From Thermodesulfobacteriales bacterium (GTDB lineage: Bacteria; Desulfobacterota; Thermodesulfobacteria; Thermodesulfobacteriales; Thermodesulfatatoraceae), in contig JALSKZ010000065.1 in the NCBI GenBank assembly GCA_026988575.1, forward strand, positions 1-39,252: a stretch of 39,252 nt of DNA, in the 5' to 3' direction. The notes under the pieces are model-generated. The model was not told where the DNA came from, did no database searches, and was given only the letters and a program-made list of their open reading frames with translations. Shown piece by piece: positions 1-7,610 of this stretch (position 1 is its first letter; each line of letters begins with the position of its first letter). A program made the translations under genes and the position numbers.

Positions 1-437
1 GTCCCCACGGTCCTTACTACCGGGACCCCTAGCAAACGAGACAATAGATCATAGTCGATAAAAATGCCCCGTGCCTTGGCCACGTCTACCATGTTCATGG
101 CAAAAACAAGGGGGCGACCAAGCTCCATAAGCTGAACCGCCAGGTAAAGATTGCGTTCTAAATTGGAGGCATCAATGACATCAACGACTACGTCGGGACG
201 TTCTTCTAAAATAAAGTCACGGGCCACAATCTCTTCTATAGAATAGGCGGTAAGAGAGTAAATTCCTGGGAGATCAACTATCCGGAAGGTATATCCTTGA
301 TAGGTAAGCGCACCTTCTTTTTTTTCTACCGTAACACCAGGCCAGTTACCAACCTTCTGGCGTGCTCCGGTGAGTTGATTAAAAATGGTGGTTTTTCCGG
401 CGTTAGGATTTCCAGCCAGGGCTACAGTTATCTTCAT
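1..437 (-). CDS. feoB: Ferrous iron transport protein B, N-terminal part (cut by window edge)
   Basis: Only the first 145 codons are present, covering the cytoplasmic G domain of the inner-membrane Fe(II) transporter. The nucleotide-binding motifs are visible: G1 GNPNAGKTT at residues 9-17, the G2 region GVTVEKK at 34-40, G3 DLPG at 55-58 and G4 NMVD at 115-118, in the order typical of FeoB. The ATG at 437 shares one base with the stop of feoA (TAATG), so the two are translationally coupled. The transmembrane part lies outside the window. The identification is secure. The gene is truncated by the window, not visibly broken. Confidence 0.95.
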   Translation of the reverse strand, partial: MKITVALAGNPNAGKTTIFNQLTGARQKVGNWPGVTVEKKEGALTYQGYTFRIVDLPGIYSLTAYSIEEIVARDFILEERPDVVVDVIDASNLERNLYLAVQLMELGRPLVFAMNMVDVAKARGIFIDYDLLSRLLGVPVVRTVG

Positions 438-673
438 TAATGGAGCTTCTCAACCAAGATGTTATTGGCTTCTTCGTGCCTTAGACTCACGTGATAACCC
501 TTTATTTCGTATTCCACTGGATCTTTCAGGGGAGCATAACGTACCACCTTGACTTCTGCCCCGGGTATAAAACCCATTTCCATGAGTCGGATACGAAAGG
601 GACCGTTACCTTTGATCTTTATTATCTTTGCCTTTTCGCCCTCCCGCAATTCTTCAAGCTTCATAACCCCCAT
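437..673 (-). CDS. feoA: Ferrous iron transport protein A (FeoA, SH3-like)
   Basis: A 78-residue cytoplasmic FeoA-type protein, which in known systems assists FeoB-mediated Fe(II) uptake. The family pattern is clear: an N-terminal KLEELREGEKAKI stretch, then RLMEMGFIPGAEV, which is the conserved MGFxPG turn, and a C-terminal VSLRHEEANNI. A GGAGG four bases before the ATG at 673 supports this start. A second ATG three codons on is also possible. It sits 12 bases downstream of the Fur-family gene and overlaps feoB by one base, forming a fur-feoA-feoB operon. Confidence 0.95.
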   Translation of the reverse strand: MGVMKLEELREGEKAKIIKIKGNGPFRIRLMEMGFIPGAEVKVVRYAPLKDPVEYEIKGYHVSLRHEEANNILVEKLH

Positions 674-685
674 ACTGCCTCCACT

Positions 686-1144
686 TTAGAGCTTCTTTTG
701 ACACTGGGGACAATAACCAAAGAATTCCAACTTGAACCCGGTAATTTTATAGCCAAACTTCTTGATTACTTCTTGCTCAATGGCGTTGACTCGATCATCG
801 GTAAATTCTTCTACACGACGACAAGCCAGACAGCGGATATGACCATGGGGGCTGTGCCCATATATGTGTTCGTAATGCATATGGCCATCTTCATGATACA
901 CCTCTTGGATTAGCCCGCAGTCTATGAGTAAGGGGATAGTACGATATATAGAGGCCTTGGAAAGCTTTTTACCTTTGTTGCGCAAACGCAGATAGAGTTC
1001 ATCCACGTCAAAATGGTCGTGAATCTTAAATATTTCGCGCACGATAGTCTCGCGTTCCGGGGTAAAACGAAGGCCTTTTCGCCTTACATACTCGCGAAAA
1101 ATTTCTATTTCCGGCGTTTTCTCTCTATTTTCTGGACTGGACAT
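686..1144 (-). CDS. Fur-family metal-responsive transcriptional repressor
   Basis: A protein of 152 residues with an N-terminal winged helix (recognition region SKASIYRTIPLL near residues 62-73) and a C-terminal dimerisation and metal domain. It has two CxxC pairs, C105/C108 and C145/C148, the structural zinc site of Fur/PerR proteins, and the His-rich stretch HMHYEHIYGHSPHGH at 88-102. The ATG at 1144 is chosen because GAGG lies five bases upstream; the longer frame would start with TTG and has no clear site. It is the first gene of the feo operon, so it probably senses iron and controls this operon and itself. PerR or Zur specificity cannot be excluded from sequence alone. I found no convincing Fur box. 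Confidence 0.9.
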   Translation of the reverse strand: MSSPENREKTPEIEIFREYVRRKGLRFTPERETIVREIFKIHDHFDVDELYLRLRNKGKKLSKASIYRTIPLLIDCGLIQEVYHEDGHMHYEHIYGHSPHGHIRCLACRRVEEFTDDRVNAIEQEVIKKFGYKITGFKLEFFGYCPQCQKKL

Positions 1145-1210
1145 ACCAACCTCAAAAAAGAAGCTGATTTTCTTTAACAAGTAAAAAGAAATCTCTATCT
1201 ATGTCAAGAA

Positions 1211-1248
1211 GAAGGGGGCTTTATAGACCCAAACGCCCCCTCTTTTTA
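1211..1248 (-). terminator. GC-rich hairpin between the flavoenzyme gene and fur
   Basis: GGGGGC at 1214-1219 pairs with GCCCCC at 1235-1240, extended by TTT/AAA around a bulge. The better T tract (1241-1248) is on the plus strand, although both flanking genes are on the minus strand. Read on the minus strand the tail is only T-rich (CTTCTTCTT). It probably ends the 1275-2969 transcript. Just beyond it, TTGACA (minus strand, 1207-1202) could be the -35 of the fur-feo promoter, but no good -10 follows. Confidence 0.45.
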
Positions 1249-1274
1249 TATGAATTTATCTGAAAGAATAGAAA

Positions 1275-2969
1275 TTAGAGGCCAAATTCTTTTTCAAACG
1301 GCCACGCCGCAAGGCCTCCTTCCATATATGCTACCTTTGGAAAACCTAAGGAGGCCAAAATACGTGCGGCCTCAAATCCCCGCAAAGAGATCTTACAAAA
1401 ACTGATGATCTCCTTCTGGCGGGGCAGTTTTTCCAGAGCCAAGGCACGCAATTTCCCCAAGGGGATGTAGACCACATTGGGATAGGGTATTTTTACGGCC
1501 TCTACTTCCTTAGGGGTACGGACATCCAAAAGGATTACCTCTTCGCCGCGATCTATCTTGGCCTTGACCTCATAGGGCTTGTAACTCTTTACCAAACGGT
1601 AAATTTTATTTTGGGTAGCCCAAGCAGCCGTGGTCAGCAGATCAATGGCTGGCGCAAACGGTGGGGCATAGGCCATCTCTACTGCCGCTAAGTCTTCAAT
1701 GGTACCGTAAGAACGAAGTACAGCAGCCACTGTATTGACCCGAGGCAGGACATCGCCTGGACCTATCATTTGCGCCCCTAAGACCCGGCCAGAGGCCGCA
1801 TCCGCAATCAATTTAATGAGCAGGGGATTTTGCCCTGGTATGTAATGGGCGCGGTCAGCTCCTGCTACTATGGTAGAAACTACATCATAGCCCATTTCCC
1901 GGGCCCGTTTCTCCGTAAGCCCTGTTCTGGCTATATTCAAATCAAAAAGCCGACACACCGCCGTTGCCACTACTCCCTCAAACACACTTTCCATCCCCGC
2001 AAGATTATCCCCTATAACACGGCCGTGTTTATTGGCCACCGAGCCCATGGGTAAATATACAGGTTTGCCCGAGATAAGACACCGGCTCTCTACACAATCA
2101 CCACCCGCATAGATGTGAGGATCACTGGTACGGAGATGTCGGTCGACCTTTATACCCAAGGGACCAACTTCTAACCCGGCCTCCCGGGCAAGGTCTACGT
2201 TAGGACGGACCCCTATGCTTAAAAGCACCATCTGACAGGGTATCTCCCTTCCCCCTTCGGTAATTACTTTTTCTACTCTATCTCTGCCCTCAAAGGCCTT
2301 TACTCCCTCACCCAAAATTATCTCTATCCCCCTGTCCTCTAGGGCCTCTTTCAGGGGAAAGGCCACGTCTTCGTCAAGGATGGTGGGAAGAGGCCAGTGG
2401 AGTTTCTCCACCACGGTGATACGTTTGTGCGCCTTAAACAGGGCCTCGATGCACTCTAGGGCAATAAGCCCCAGGCCTACTACCACCACGTCGCGGATAT
2501 CGGGATTGGCTAAGGCCTCTTTCAAGGCCCTTCCGTCTTCCAAGGTCTTTAGGGTGTAAATACCGGCAAGATCTATGCCCTCTAAGGGGGGCCGGATAGG
2601 GCTGCTGCCCGTGGCCAACACTAATGAGTCATAAGGTAATTTTAAAATTTCACCGGTCTCTAACTGGCGAGCCACTACTATTTTTTTATCCCGGTCAATG
2701 GCCTCGGCCTTTGTCCGTGTCAGCACTTCAATATCTTTGACGGCTTTGAAAAAGTGCGGATCTCTGGGCACGCCAGCAGGGGTATTGATCAACTCCTGTA
2801 ACTCTTTAACCACCCCGCCCAGGAAAAAAGGCAAACCACAAGCTCCGTAGGAGACAAAGGGACCTTGTTCCAAAATAATTACTTCGGCCGATGGGTCTAA
2901 CCGCTTAAGTCGTGCAGCAGCCTTTGGGCCACAAGCTACTCCTCCAATCACCACAATCTTTTGCCCCAT
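1275..2969 (-). CDS. FAD-dependent CoA-disulfide/polysulfide reductase-like enzyme with C-terminal rhodanese domain
   Basis: A protein of 564 residues. Residues 1 to about 450 form a pyridine nucleotide-disulfide oxidoreductase: an FAD-binding GG-rich turn at the N-terminus, the single redox Cys44 in SYGACGLPF as in CoA-disulfide reductases and NADH oxidases, a second nucleotide fold around VVVVGLGLIALE, and the FAD motif IYAGGDC. The last ~100 residues are a rhodanese domain with active-site loop CKISLRG. Family members reduce CoA disulfides, polysulfide or oxygen with NAD(P)H. The rhodanese tail points to sulfane-sulfur chemistry. The start is the ATG at 2969, with GGAGG five bases upstream; the longer frame starts with GTG and lacks this site. 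The gene stands alone. The exact substrate is uncertain. Confidence 0.88.
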   Translation of the reverse strand: MGQKIVVIGGVACGPKAAARLKRLDPSAEVIILEQGPFVSYGACGLPFFLGGVVKELQELINTPAGVPRDPHFFKAVKDIEVLTRTKAEAIDRDKKIVVARQLETGEILKLPYDSLVLATGSSPIRPPLEGIDLAGIYTLKTLEDGRALKEALANPDIRDVVVVGLGLIALECIEALFKAHKRITVVEKLHWPLPTILDEDVAFPLKEALEDRGIEIILGEGVKAFEGRDRVEKVITEGGREIPCQMVLLSIGVRPNVDLAREAGLEVGPLGIKVDRHLRTSDPHIYAGGDCVESRCLISGKPVYLPMGSVANKHGRVIGDNLAGMESVFEGVVATAVCRLFDLNIARTGLTEKRAREMGYDVVSTIVAGADRAHYIPGQNPLLIKLIADAASGRVLGAQMIGPGDVLPRVNTVAAVLRSYGTIEDLAAVEMAYAPPFAPAIDLLTTAAWATQNKIYRLVKSYKPYEVKAKIDRGEEVILLDVRTPKEVEAVKIPYPNVVYIPLGKLRALALEKLPRQKEIISFCKISLRGFEAARILASLGFPKVAYMEGGLAAWPFEKEFGL

Positions 2970-3154
2970 TATTCCCTCCTTTCCCAGATATTCTTTAATT
3001 TTCACTTATTTTCGAATCTACATATTTTAGTCTATTTGAGACAGGGCCATTTTTATCTGCTTTTTGGGATTCTTTTGCGTATTTTTCTCTTAGAGGCGGT
3101 TTTTAGATCGAGGGCCACCAAATAATAGTTTAAAAAACAAAACCGCCACGATAC

Positions 3155-3182
3155 TTGATCTTAAATTTTATCATTATATTCT
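3155..3182 (+). promoter_or_regulatory. Probable sigma70-type promoter of def
   Basis: TTGATC at 3155-3160 and TATTCT at 3177-3182 are separated by 16 bases in an AT-rich stretch, about 38 bases before the def start. No other promoter-like pair was seen in this divergent gap (2970-3219). Confidence 0.45.
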
Positions 3183-3219
3183 TACAATTTTCTGGACCAA
3201 TATTGCCGGGAGAGGATCT

Positions 3220-3726
3220 ATGGGTGAAAAGACAATACGTATATTGGGGGACCCTGTTTTAAGGGAAGTGGCCAAGCCTATCACCGAAATTAATGGCCAA
3301 TTACAAAGTCTGATAGAGGACATGGCCGAAACCATGTATAAAGCCAAAGGGCTTGGGCTAGCAGCCAACCAAATCGGCGAAACCAAACGCCTTTTTGTCC
3401 TAGACCTGGGACAAAGAGAAAACAAGCCCCAACTTTTGGTATTCATTAATCCGGAGATTATAGAAGCCGAAGGGGATCTATACGAAGAAGAGGGTTGTCT
3501 CAGTATCCCCGGCTATTCCACCAAAATACACCGCAAGGCCAAGATATTGGTACGCGCCCTAGACCGCGAGGGCAAGGAGTTTGAACGTGAACTGGAAGGT
3601 CTTGGGGCCAGGGCCATCCAACACGAAATTGATCACCTAAACGGCATCCTTTATATAGATTACCTTTCTACCTTAAAAAAGGCCCTTTTTAAGAAGTGGT
3701 GGAAGAAACATGGCCCTCGCAAATAA
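3220..3726 (+). CDS. def: Peptide deformylase
   Basis: A 168-residue cytoplasmic metalloenzyme that removes the formyl group from the N-terminal methionine of new proteins. All three family motifs are intact: GLGLAANQ at 44-51, EEGCLS with the metal ligand C93, and HEIDH with ligands H135 and H139 and catalytic E136. The basic C-terminal tail (KKALFKKWWKKHGPRK) is longer than the minimal fold. An AGAGG precedes the ATG. Unlike many genomes it is not followed by fmt; the next gene is unrecognised and lies beyond a 383-base gap. Confidence 0.97.
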   Translation: MGEKTIRILGDPVLREVAKPITEINGQLQSLIEDMAETMYKAKGLGLAANQIGETKRLFVLDLGQRENKPQLLVFINPEIIEAEGDLYEEEGCLSIPGYSTKIHRKAKILVRALDREGKEFERELEGLGARAIQHEIDHLNGILYIDYLSTLKKALFKKWWKKHGPRK

Positions 3727-3731
3727 AAAAG

Positions 3732-3790
3732 CACCAGCGGGTGTCCTGTGCGGGAGGGGCGGGCTCTGCCTAATGGAACACCCGCTGGTG
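3732..3790 (+). other. 13-bp perfect inverted repeat with G-rich loop downstream of def
   Basis: CACCAGCGGGTGT at 3732-3744 pairs exactly with ACACCCGCTGGTG at 3778-3790. The 33-base loop contains GGGAGGGGCGGG. It starts five bases after the def stop, so it may mark the 3' end of the def mRNA. No T run follows on the plus strand, so it is not a standard intrinsic terminator. With the GGG in the left arm, four G runs are present (3739-3763), so a G-quadruplex on the plus strand is possible. Confidence 0.6.
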
Positions 3791-3840
3791 TAAGACCAGA
3801 CACCATCCCCCACCTATAATTTCAAAAAACAGCGCCAAAC

Positions 3841-3875
3841 AAAAAAAGCCCTTGGAGTTTTTACTCCAAGGGCTT
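3841..3875 (-). terminator. Strong intrinsic terminator, minus strand
   Basis: A perfect 13-bp stem (3846-3858 with 3863-3875) has a 4-base loop and is followed on the minus strand by seven T (complement of A at 3841-3847). On the plus strand no T run follows, so it acts on minus-strand transcripts. No convincing minus-strand protein gene lies upstream before 4110, which suggests an RNA gene or the remnant of a lost gene. Confidence 0.8.
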
Positions 3876-3896
3876 CCTGGCCCGAAGGCGCTTAAG

Positions 3897-3925
3897 AGCA
3901 TAAAAATTAAAATTTAGTTTGTCAA
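3897..3925 (-). promoter_or_regulatory. Minus-strand promoter-like sequence close to the terminator
   Basis: On the minus strand, TTGACA (3925-3920), a 17-base spacer and TATGCT (3902-3897) give a near-consensus sigma70-type pair. Transcription would begin near 3890 and reach the terminator after about 50 bases. This is an alternative to the longer candidate RNA, or a second start within it. Confidence 0.45.
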
Positions 3926-4098
3926 TACCTCTATTGGTACAGTAGTTTTGACATAAAGGCTTGACCTTTGCCAAATCTGCATCAAATCGTAACTTGTTAA
4001 GCCCCAAATTCCAAACACGGGAAAAAGGCCCTAGGCAAAGGATTTCGCTAATAAGATAAAGCCTACTACGTTGCCGAAAGGCGTTTAATCTGCTAACC

Positions 4099-4127
4099 CT
4101 TATGGCGTTATGAAGGTAATTTTTCAA
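4099..4127 (-). promoter_or_regulatory. Possible promoter of the candidate minus-strand RNA
   Basis: On the minus strand, TTGAAA (4127-4122) is followed after 17 bases by CATAAG (4104-4099). It overlaps the start codon region of the plus-strand gene at 4110, so if used it could interfere with that gene's expression. The -10 matches only four of six positions. Confidence 0.28.
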
Positions 4128-4949
4128 GGGCCTAGATGGAGTCTCTTTATCGAAACGGCCTTGAGCAAAGACCTAAAGGCCATTACCAGCTTTTTTATAG
4201 ACCAGGGCCTCTCTGCCAATGACGCCCAAAAACTTTGTGGCCTGGTCTTGGAACTGAGTGTAGACAGCGAGACACCATTGATTAAACTCTTTGAAGGACA
4301 GCCTACTCTGCTCAATATAGACAAACTGGCTCGAAAGCGATATCTATTTTCGGGCTCTATCCAAGCCTTTAGGTCTTTTTACCTGGAGTACAAAGAACAA
4401 AAGGTAGCCAAGGCCTTACTACATTTTTTGTGTCACCAATATCCGTCTTTTTTTAAAGACCTCTGGCCCAAACACGGCCTAATTCCTCCTTTGGGGATTT
4501 CCTTCCAGGTTATAGGCCCCGAAGAGATAAAGGGGCTTGATCTGGCCCTGCGCCTACGCCACCATTATGTAGTGACCAACTTCGTCCTGCCCGAACATGA
4601 GGCCTTGAAGTTATTTTTGAAACATCGGCTTGAGCCTGTTTTTATATCCCCTTGCTACCAGGAAGAATTACCTATAATCCAGCCCGTAAACGAGCAAAAG
4701 CCAGAGATTGAAGACGTAATACAACATTACGTGGACTTTCTAAAGGCCCTCCCTTCTGAATGGGCCCAAGGACTAATACCTCGGGCCTTAGCAGTTAAGG
4801 GATTTTTGTTCGCCCCTTTATTGTCTTATATGGATATCTTCACCAAGAATTTAAGTATCGAAAAACACCCTTTGCGACAGACTATTAAGGAATTATTTAT
4901 TCTTTTCCGCCAGGCCTTTCCCGAGCCTTTTGGGCTGTTGCCAGAATAA
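4110..4949 (+). CDS. Hypothetical protein, family not recognised
   Basis: An open frame of 279 codons between the candidate RNA and aconitase. I do not recognise a domain. It has no signal peptide or clear membrane segment, is rich in Leu, Phe and Lys, and looks mostly helical and cytoplasmic. The ATG at 4110 has no evident ribosome binding site. It overlaps a four-codon mini-frame (4102-4113, ATG GCG TTA TGA), so translation may be coupled or the true start may lie further in. It ends 16 bases before the aconitase start, and the aconitase Shine-Dalgarno lies just after its stop, suggesting co-transcription. Plain gene-like codon use, and the absence of an opposing gene, support it being real. 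Confidence 0.65.
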   Translation: MKVIFQGPRWSLFIETALSKDLKAITSFFIDQGLSANDAQKLCGLVLELSVDSETPLIKLFEGQPTLLNIDKLARKRYLFSGSIQAFRSFYLEYKEQKVAKALLHFLCHQYPSFFKDLWPKHGLIPPLGISFQVIGPEEIKGLDLALRLRHHYVVTNFVLPEHEALKLFLKHRLEPVFISPCYQEELPIIQPVNEQKPEIEDVIQHYVDFLKALPSEWAQGLIPRALAVKGFLFAPLLSYMDIFTKNLSIEKHPLRQTIKELFILFRQAFPEPFGLLPE

Positions 4950-4965
4950 AATCAAGGAGGTTCCC

Positions 4966-6906
4966 ATGTCTTTAACCGTGGCCGAAAAACTCATCGAAAG
5001 CCACCTTGTATCTGGATCCCTAAAAAGGGGTACTCCTATAGCCATAAAAATTGACCAAACACTTACCCAAGATGCCACAGGGACTATGGCTTACTTAGAA
5101 TTCGAAGCCATAGGCATCCCCCGGGTAAAAACGGAATTATCTGTCTCTTATGTAGATCACAACCTCCTTCAGACTGATTTTCGCAATGCCGACGACCATC
5201 GTTACTTACAAAGTATTGCCGCTCGCTACGGCATCTGGTTTTCCCGGCCGGGAAACGGGATCTGCCACCAACTACACCTGGAGTGTTTTGCCCGTCCGGG
5301 CAAGACACTGCTTGGTTCCGACAGTCACACCCCCACGGCCGGGGGCTGTGGCATGTTGGCCATTGGAGCGGGAGGGCTTGATGTAGCCATGGCCATGGCC
5401 GGACGCCCCTTTCACTTAATCATGCCTAAAATTGTCGGCATATATCTCACGGGCAAGCTTCCTCCCTGGACTTCTGCCCGTGACATAGCCCTGTGGATGT
5501 TACGCAAGCTCACTGTAAAAGGGGCTCTGGGGAAAATCCTGGAATACTTCGGACCTGGAGTCAAAGAATTGTCCGTTACCGACCGGGCCACCATTGCCAA
5601 CCTGGGTACAGAAATGGGGGCCACCACCAGCGTATTCCCCTCGGATGAAATTACCCGTTTGTGGTTAAAGGCCCAAGGGCGAGAACACGAATGGAAAAAG
5701 ATCCTCCCCGACAAGGAGGCCGAATACGACGAAATCATAGAGCTTGATCTCTCTACCCTTGAGCCCTTGGCGGCCTGTCCTTCCTCTCCAGATAACGTCA
5801 AACCCGTAGCCGAACTAGAAGGGCGACCCGTAGCCCAGGTAATAGTAGGATCTTGCGCCAATTCCTCTTTGAGGGACCTGGTCTTGGTTTCCCAGGCTGT
5901 ACGAGGCCGCAAGATACACAAAGATGTCTCTTTTGAGATAAATCCTGGCTCGCTTCAGGTACTTGAAAACTTAGACGCCCTGGGTTTACTCCAGGGGCTT
6001 ATCCATGCTGGAGCCCGTATACACCAATGCGGTTGTCTCGGGTGCATAGGGATGGGCCAGGCCCCGGCCACAGATACTATTTCTTTGCGCACTTTCACCC
6101 GCAATTTCCCGGGCCGTTCGGGGACCAAAAACGATCAAGTCTATTTGGTAAGCCCTGAAGTAGCCGTGGCTTCGGCCCTGGCTGGCCATATAGCTGATCC
6201 TAGGAAATTGGGGGCCTATCCCGAAATAGAATTACCCAGCCATTTCATCATGAATAATGCCCTCTTTGTCCCCCCCTTACCCGAAGAAGAGGCCCAAAAG
6301 GTCCAAATTATTAGGGGGCCCAATATCGTCCCGTTACCCGAATTTGAGCCCCTACCAGAAGACTTAGAGGCCCAGGTAATCCTAAAGGTGGGGGATAACA
6401 TAACCACAGACCATATTATGCCTGCGGGCGCCAAGATCCTGCCCCTGCGCAGTAATTTGCCGGCCATAAGCCAGTATGTATTTTCTTCCATAGACCCAGA
6501 GTTTGCCCAAAAAGCCCTGGCCCTCAAAGAAAAAGGAGTGGCTGGCGCTGTTATAGGAGGGGAAAATTACGGACAGGGTTCTTCGCGGGAACATGCCGCC
6601 TTGGCCCCAAGGTATCTAGGCATTCGGGTCAAACTGGCCAAAAGCTTCGCCCGAATTCATAAGGCAAATCTAATAAATTTTGGTATCTTGCCAGTCACCT
6701 TTGCCGACCCCAAAGATTACGAAAAACTAAGCCCTGGAGACACCCTTGTCTTTAGAGACATAAAACAGGCCCTTAATAACGGGGCCCAAGAAATCGAAAT
6801 AGAAATAAAAGGCAAAAGGACCATTAAAGCCCACGTAGACCTTACCCCAAGGGACCGAAAAATTATCGTTTTGGGCTCTCTTTTAAACCTAGCTCGCGAA
6901 GAATAG
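4966..6906 (+). CDS. Aconitate hydratase (monomeric, short type)
   Basis: A 646-residue enzyme interconverting citrate and isocitrate through cis-aconitate in the oxidative or reductive citric acid cycle. The Fe-S domain shows GSDSHTPTAGG, then cluster ligand C297 in GSCANSS and the pair C357/C360 in CGCLGCIG; the usual spacing is CxxC. The C-terminal swivel domain shows DHIMPAG and GGENYGQGSSREHAALAPR, which bind substrate. The length fits the ~640-660 residue single-chain aconitases of bacteria and mitochondria-like types rather than 3-isopropylmalate dehydratase subunits, which are split. The start at 4966 has AAGGAGG five bases upstream; an upstream TTG in frame is not supported. I leave acnA/acnB open. 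Confidence 0.92.
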   Translation: MSLTVAEKLIESHLVSGSLKRGTPIAIKIDQTLTQDATGTMAYLEFEAIGIPRVKTELSVSYVDHNLLQTDFRNADDHRYLQSIAARYGIWFSRPGNGICHQLHLECFARPGKTLLGSDSHTPTAGGCGMLAIGAGGLDVAMAMAGRPFHLIMPKIVGIYLTGKLPPWTSARDIALWMLRKLTVKGALGKILEYFGPGVKELSVTDRATIANLGTEMGATTSVFPSDEITRLWLKAQGREHEWKKILPDKEAEYDEIIELDLSTLEPLAACPSSPDNVKPVAELEGRPVAQVIVGSCANSSLRDLVLVSQAVRGRKIHKDVSFEINPGSLQVLENLDALGLLQGLIHAGARIHQCGCLGCIGMGQAPATDTISLRTFTRNFPGRSGTKNDQVYLVSPEVAVASALAGHIADPRKLGAYPEIELPSHFIMNNALFVPPLPEEEAQKVQIIRGPNIVPLPEFEPLPEDLEAQVILKVGDNITTDHIMPAGAKILPLRSNLPAISQYVFSSIDPEFAQKALALKEKGVAGAVIGGENYGQGSSREHAALAPRYLGIRVKLAKSFARIHKANLINFGILPVTFADPKDYEKLSPGDTLVFRDIKQALNNGAQEIEIEIKGKRTIKAHVDLTPRDRKIIVLGSLLNLAREE

Positions 6907-6907
6907 G

Positions 6908-6938
6908 CCAAAGGTAAGGGGTTTCCCCTTACCTTTGG
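6908..6938 (+). terminator. 14-bp hairpin after aconitase
   Basis: CCAAAGGTAAGGGG at 6908-6921 pairs perfectly with 6925-6938 around a TTT loop, one base after the aconitase stop. There is no T run on either side, so termination may be weak or the stem may protect the 3' end of the mRNA. Confidence 0.5.
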
Positions 6939-6982
6939 GGACTACCTTTCTAAAATCGATTCAATTCTAGGATTAATCTCAT

Positions 6983-7011
6983 TTGAGAGAAGAGTATTTA
7001 TAAGATACAAT
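6983..7011 (+). promoter_or_regulatory. Promoter of the modE-modABC region
   Basis: TTGAGA at 6983-6988, a 17-base spacer and TACAAT at 7006-7011 form a near-consensus pair 35 bases before the ModE-type gene. Confidence 0.6.
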
Positions 7012-7045
7012 TTAAAAGCCTTTAAAGCCAAGAAGGAGGGACTAT

Positions 7046-7408
7046 ATGCCCGCGTATCGTGTAAGAGGCCATATATGGATAGACAGACAGGGCGGCGGCC
7101 CGTTTTTAGGACCAGGACGAATTGCCTTGTTACAAAAGATTGACGAGCTGGGTTCCATCAGGGCTGCGGCCAAGGCCTTAAATATGTCTTACCGAAGGGC
7201 CTGGCGACACGTGGAGGCGCTAAACCGTGAGGCCCCTTCCCCCCTTATTATTACCTCTATCGGGGGCAAAGGTGGCGGAGGCGCTACCCTTACCCCTGCT
7301 GGTTATGCTGTCCTGGAGATATTCGCCAGGCTAGAAAAAAGTTTCCAAAGATTCCTGGAGGAAAAGACAAAGGACATACAAGAAGAGCTCTCCCACATAC
7401 ACCCCTAA
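7046..7408 (+). CDS. ModE-type winged-helix regulator without molybdate-binding domain
   Basis: A DNA-binding protein of 120 residues with the ModE/LysR-like N-terminal helix-turn-helix. The diagnostic stretch is GSIRAAAKALNMSYRRAW (residues 37-54), followed by the wing with GGKGGGGATLTPAGY. Full-length ModE of E. coli has two C-terminal molybdate-binding (TOBE/mop) domains; this protein ends after the dimerisation helix, so it lacks them. AAGGAGG precedes the ATG. It is followed by modABC in the same direction after 200 bases, so it probably controls molybdate or tungstate uptake. How it senses the ligand is not visible. Confidence 0.88.
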   Translation: MPAYRVRGHIWIDRQGGGPFLGPGRIALLQKIDELGSIRAAAKALNMSYRRAWRHVEALNREAPSPLIITSIGGKGGGGATLTPAGYAVLEIFARLEKSFQRFLEEKTKDIQEELSHIHP

Positions 7409-7610
7409 TCATTCCTTCCCAATCAAAAAAAACTTCCTTATTTTTAAAAACGTGATATCTATAGCGGAATAACTAATGGCTTATTATTTGCATTTTATCA
7501 GGGTAAATCCTCAGGAAGGATCTAGGACAATGATAAAGCCAGGGTCGAAAAACAAATAATGCTTTGGAATAGGACCTTTTCCCAAATACTTTTTCAGGCA
7601 GGAGGAGAGA

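Larger units (their letters stand above)
3841..4092 (-). ncRNA. Candidate small structured RNA of unknown type
   Basis: The gap between def and the next gene holds, on the minus strand, a promoter-like pair at 4127-4099, nested inverted repeats and a perfect terminator at 3841-3875. The repeats nest in order: 3942-3945 with 4066-4069, 3957-3962 with 4059-4064, and CCTTTGCC at 3965-3972 with GGCAAAGG at 4034-4041. The predicted transcript would be about 250 bases. It does not match tmRNA, SRP RNA or RNase P RNA features that I can recall. A 6S-like role is possible but not shown. An 88-codon frame here starts with TTG, looks non-biological and stops inside the terminator stem-loop. Confidence 0.3.

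Noticed and set aside
491-913. 140-codon frame on the plus strand over feoA and fur
   Set aside because: Fully opposite two well-supported genes with conserved motifs.
1145-1274. Fur box upstream of fur-feoA-feoB
   Set aside because: The gap is AT-rich, but no inverted-repeat Fur-type box was convincing.
3861-4127. 88-codon frame on the minus strand
   Set aside because: It starts with TTG, has no clear ribosome site or recognisable family, is Arg/Leu-rich and stops inside the terminator loop. More likely RNA or noise.
7409-7610. Moco riboswitch or ModE operator before modA
   Set aside because: I could not find the conserved riboswitch core nor a clear ModE-type palindrome. Only a short ATCCT/AGGAT stem is present.
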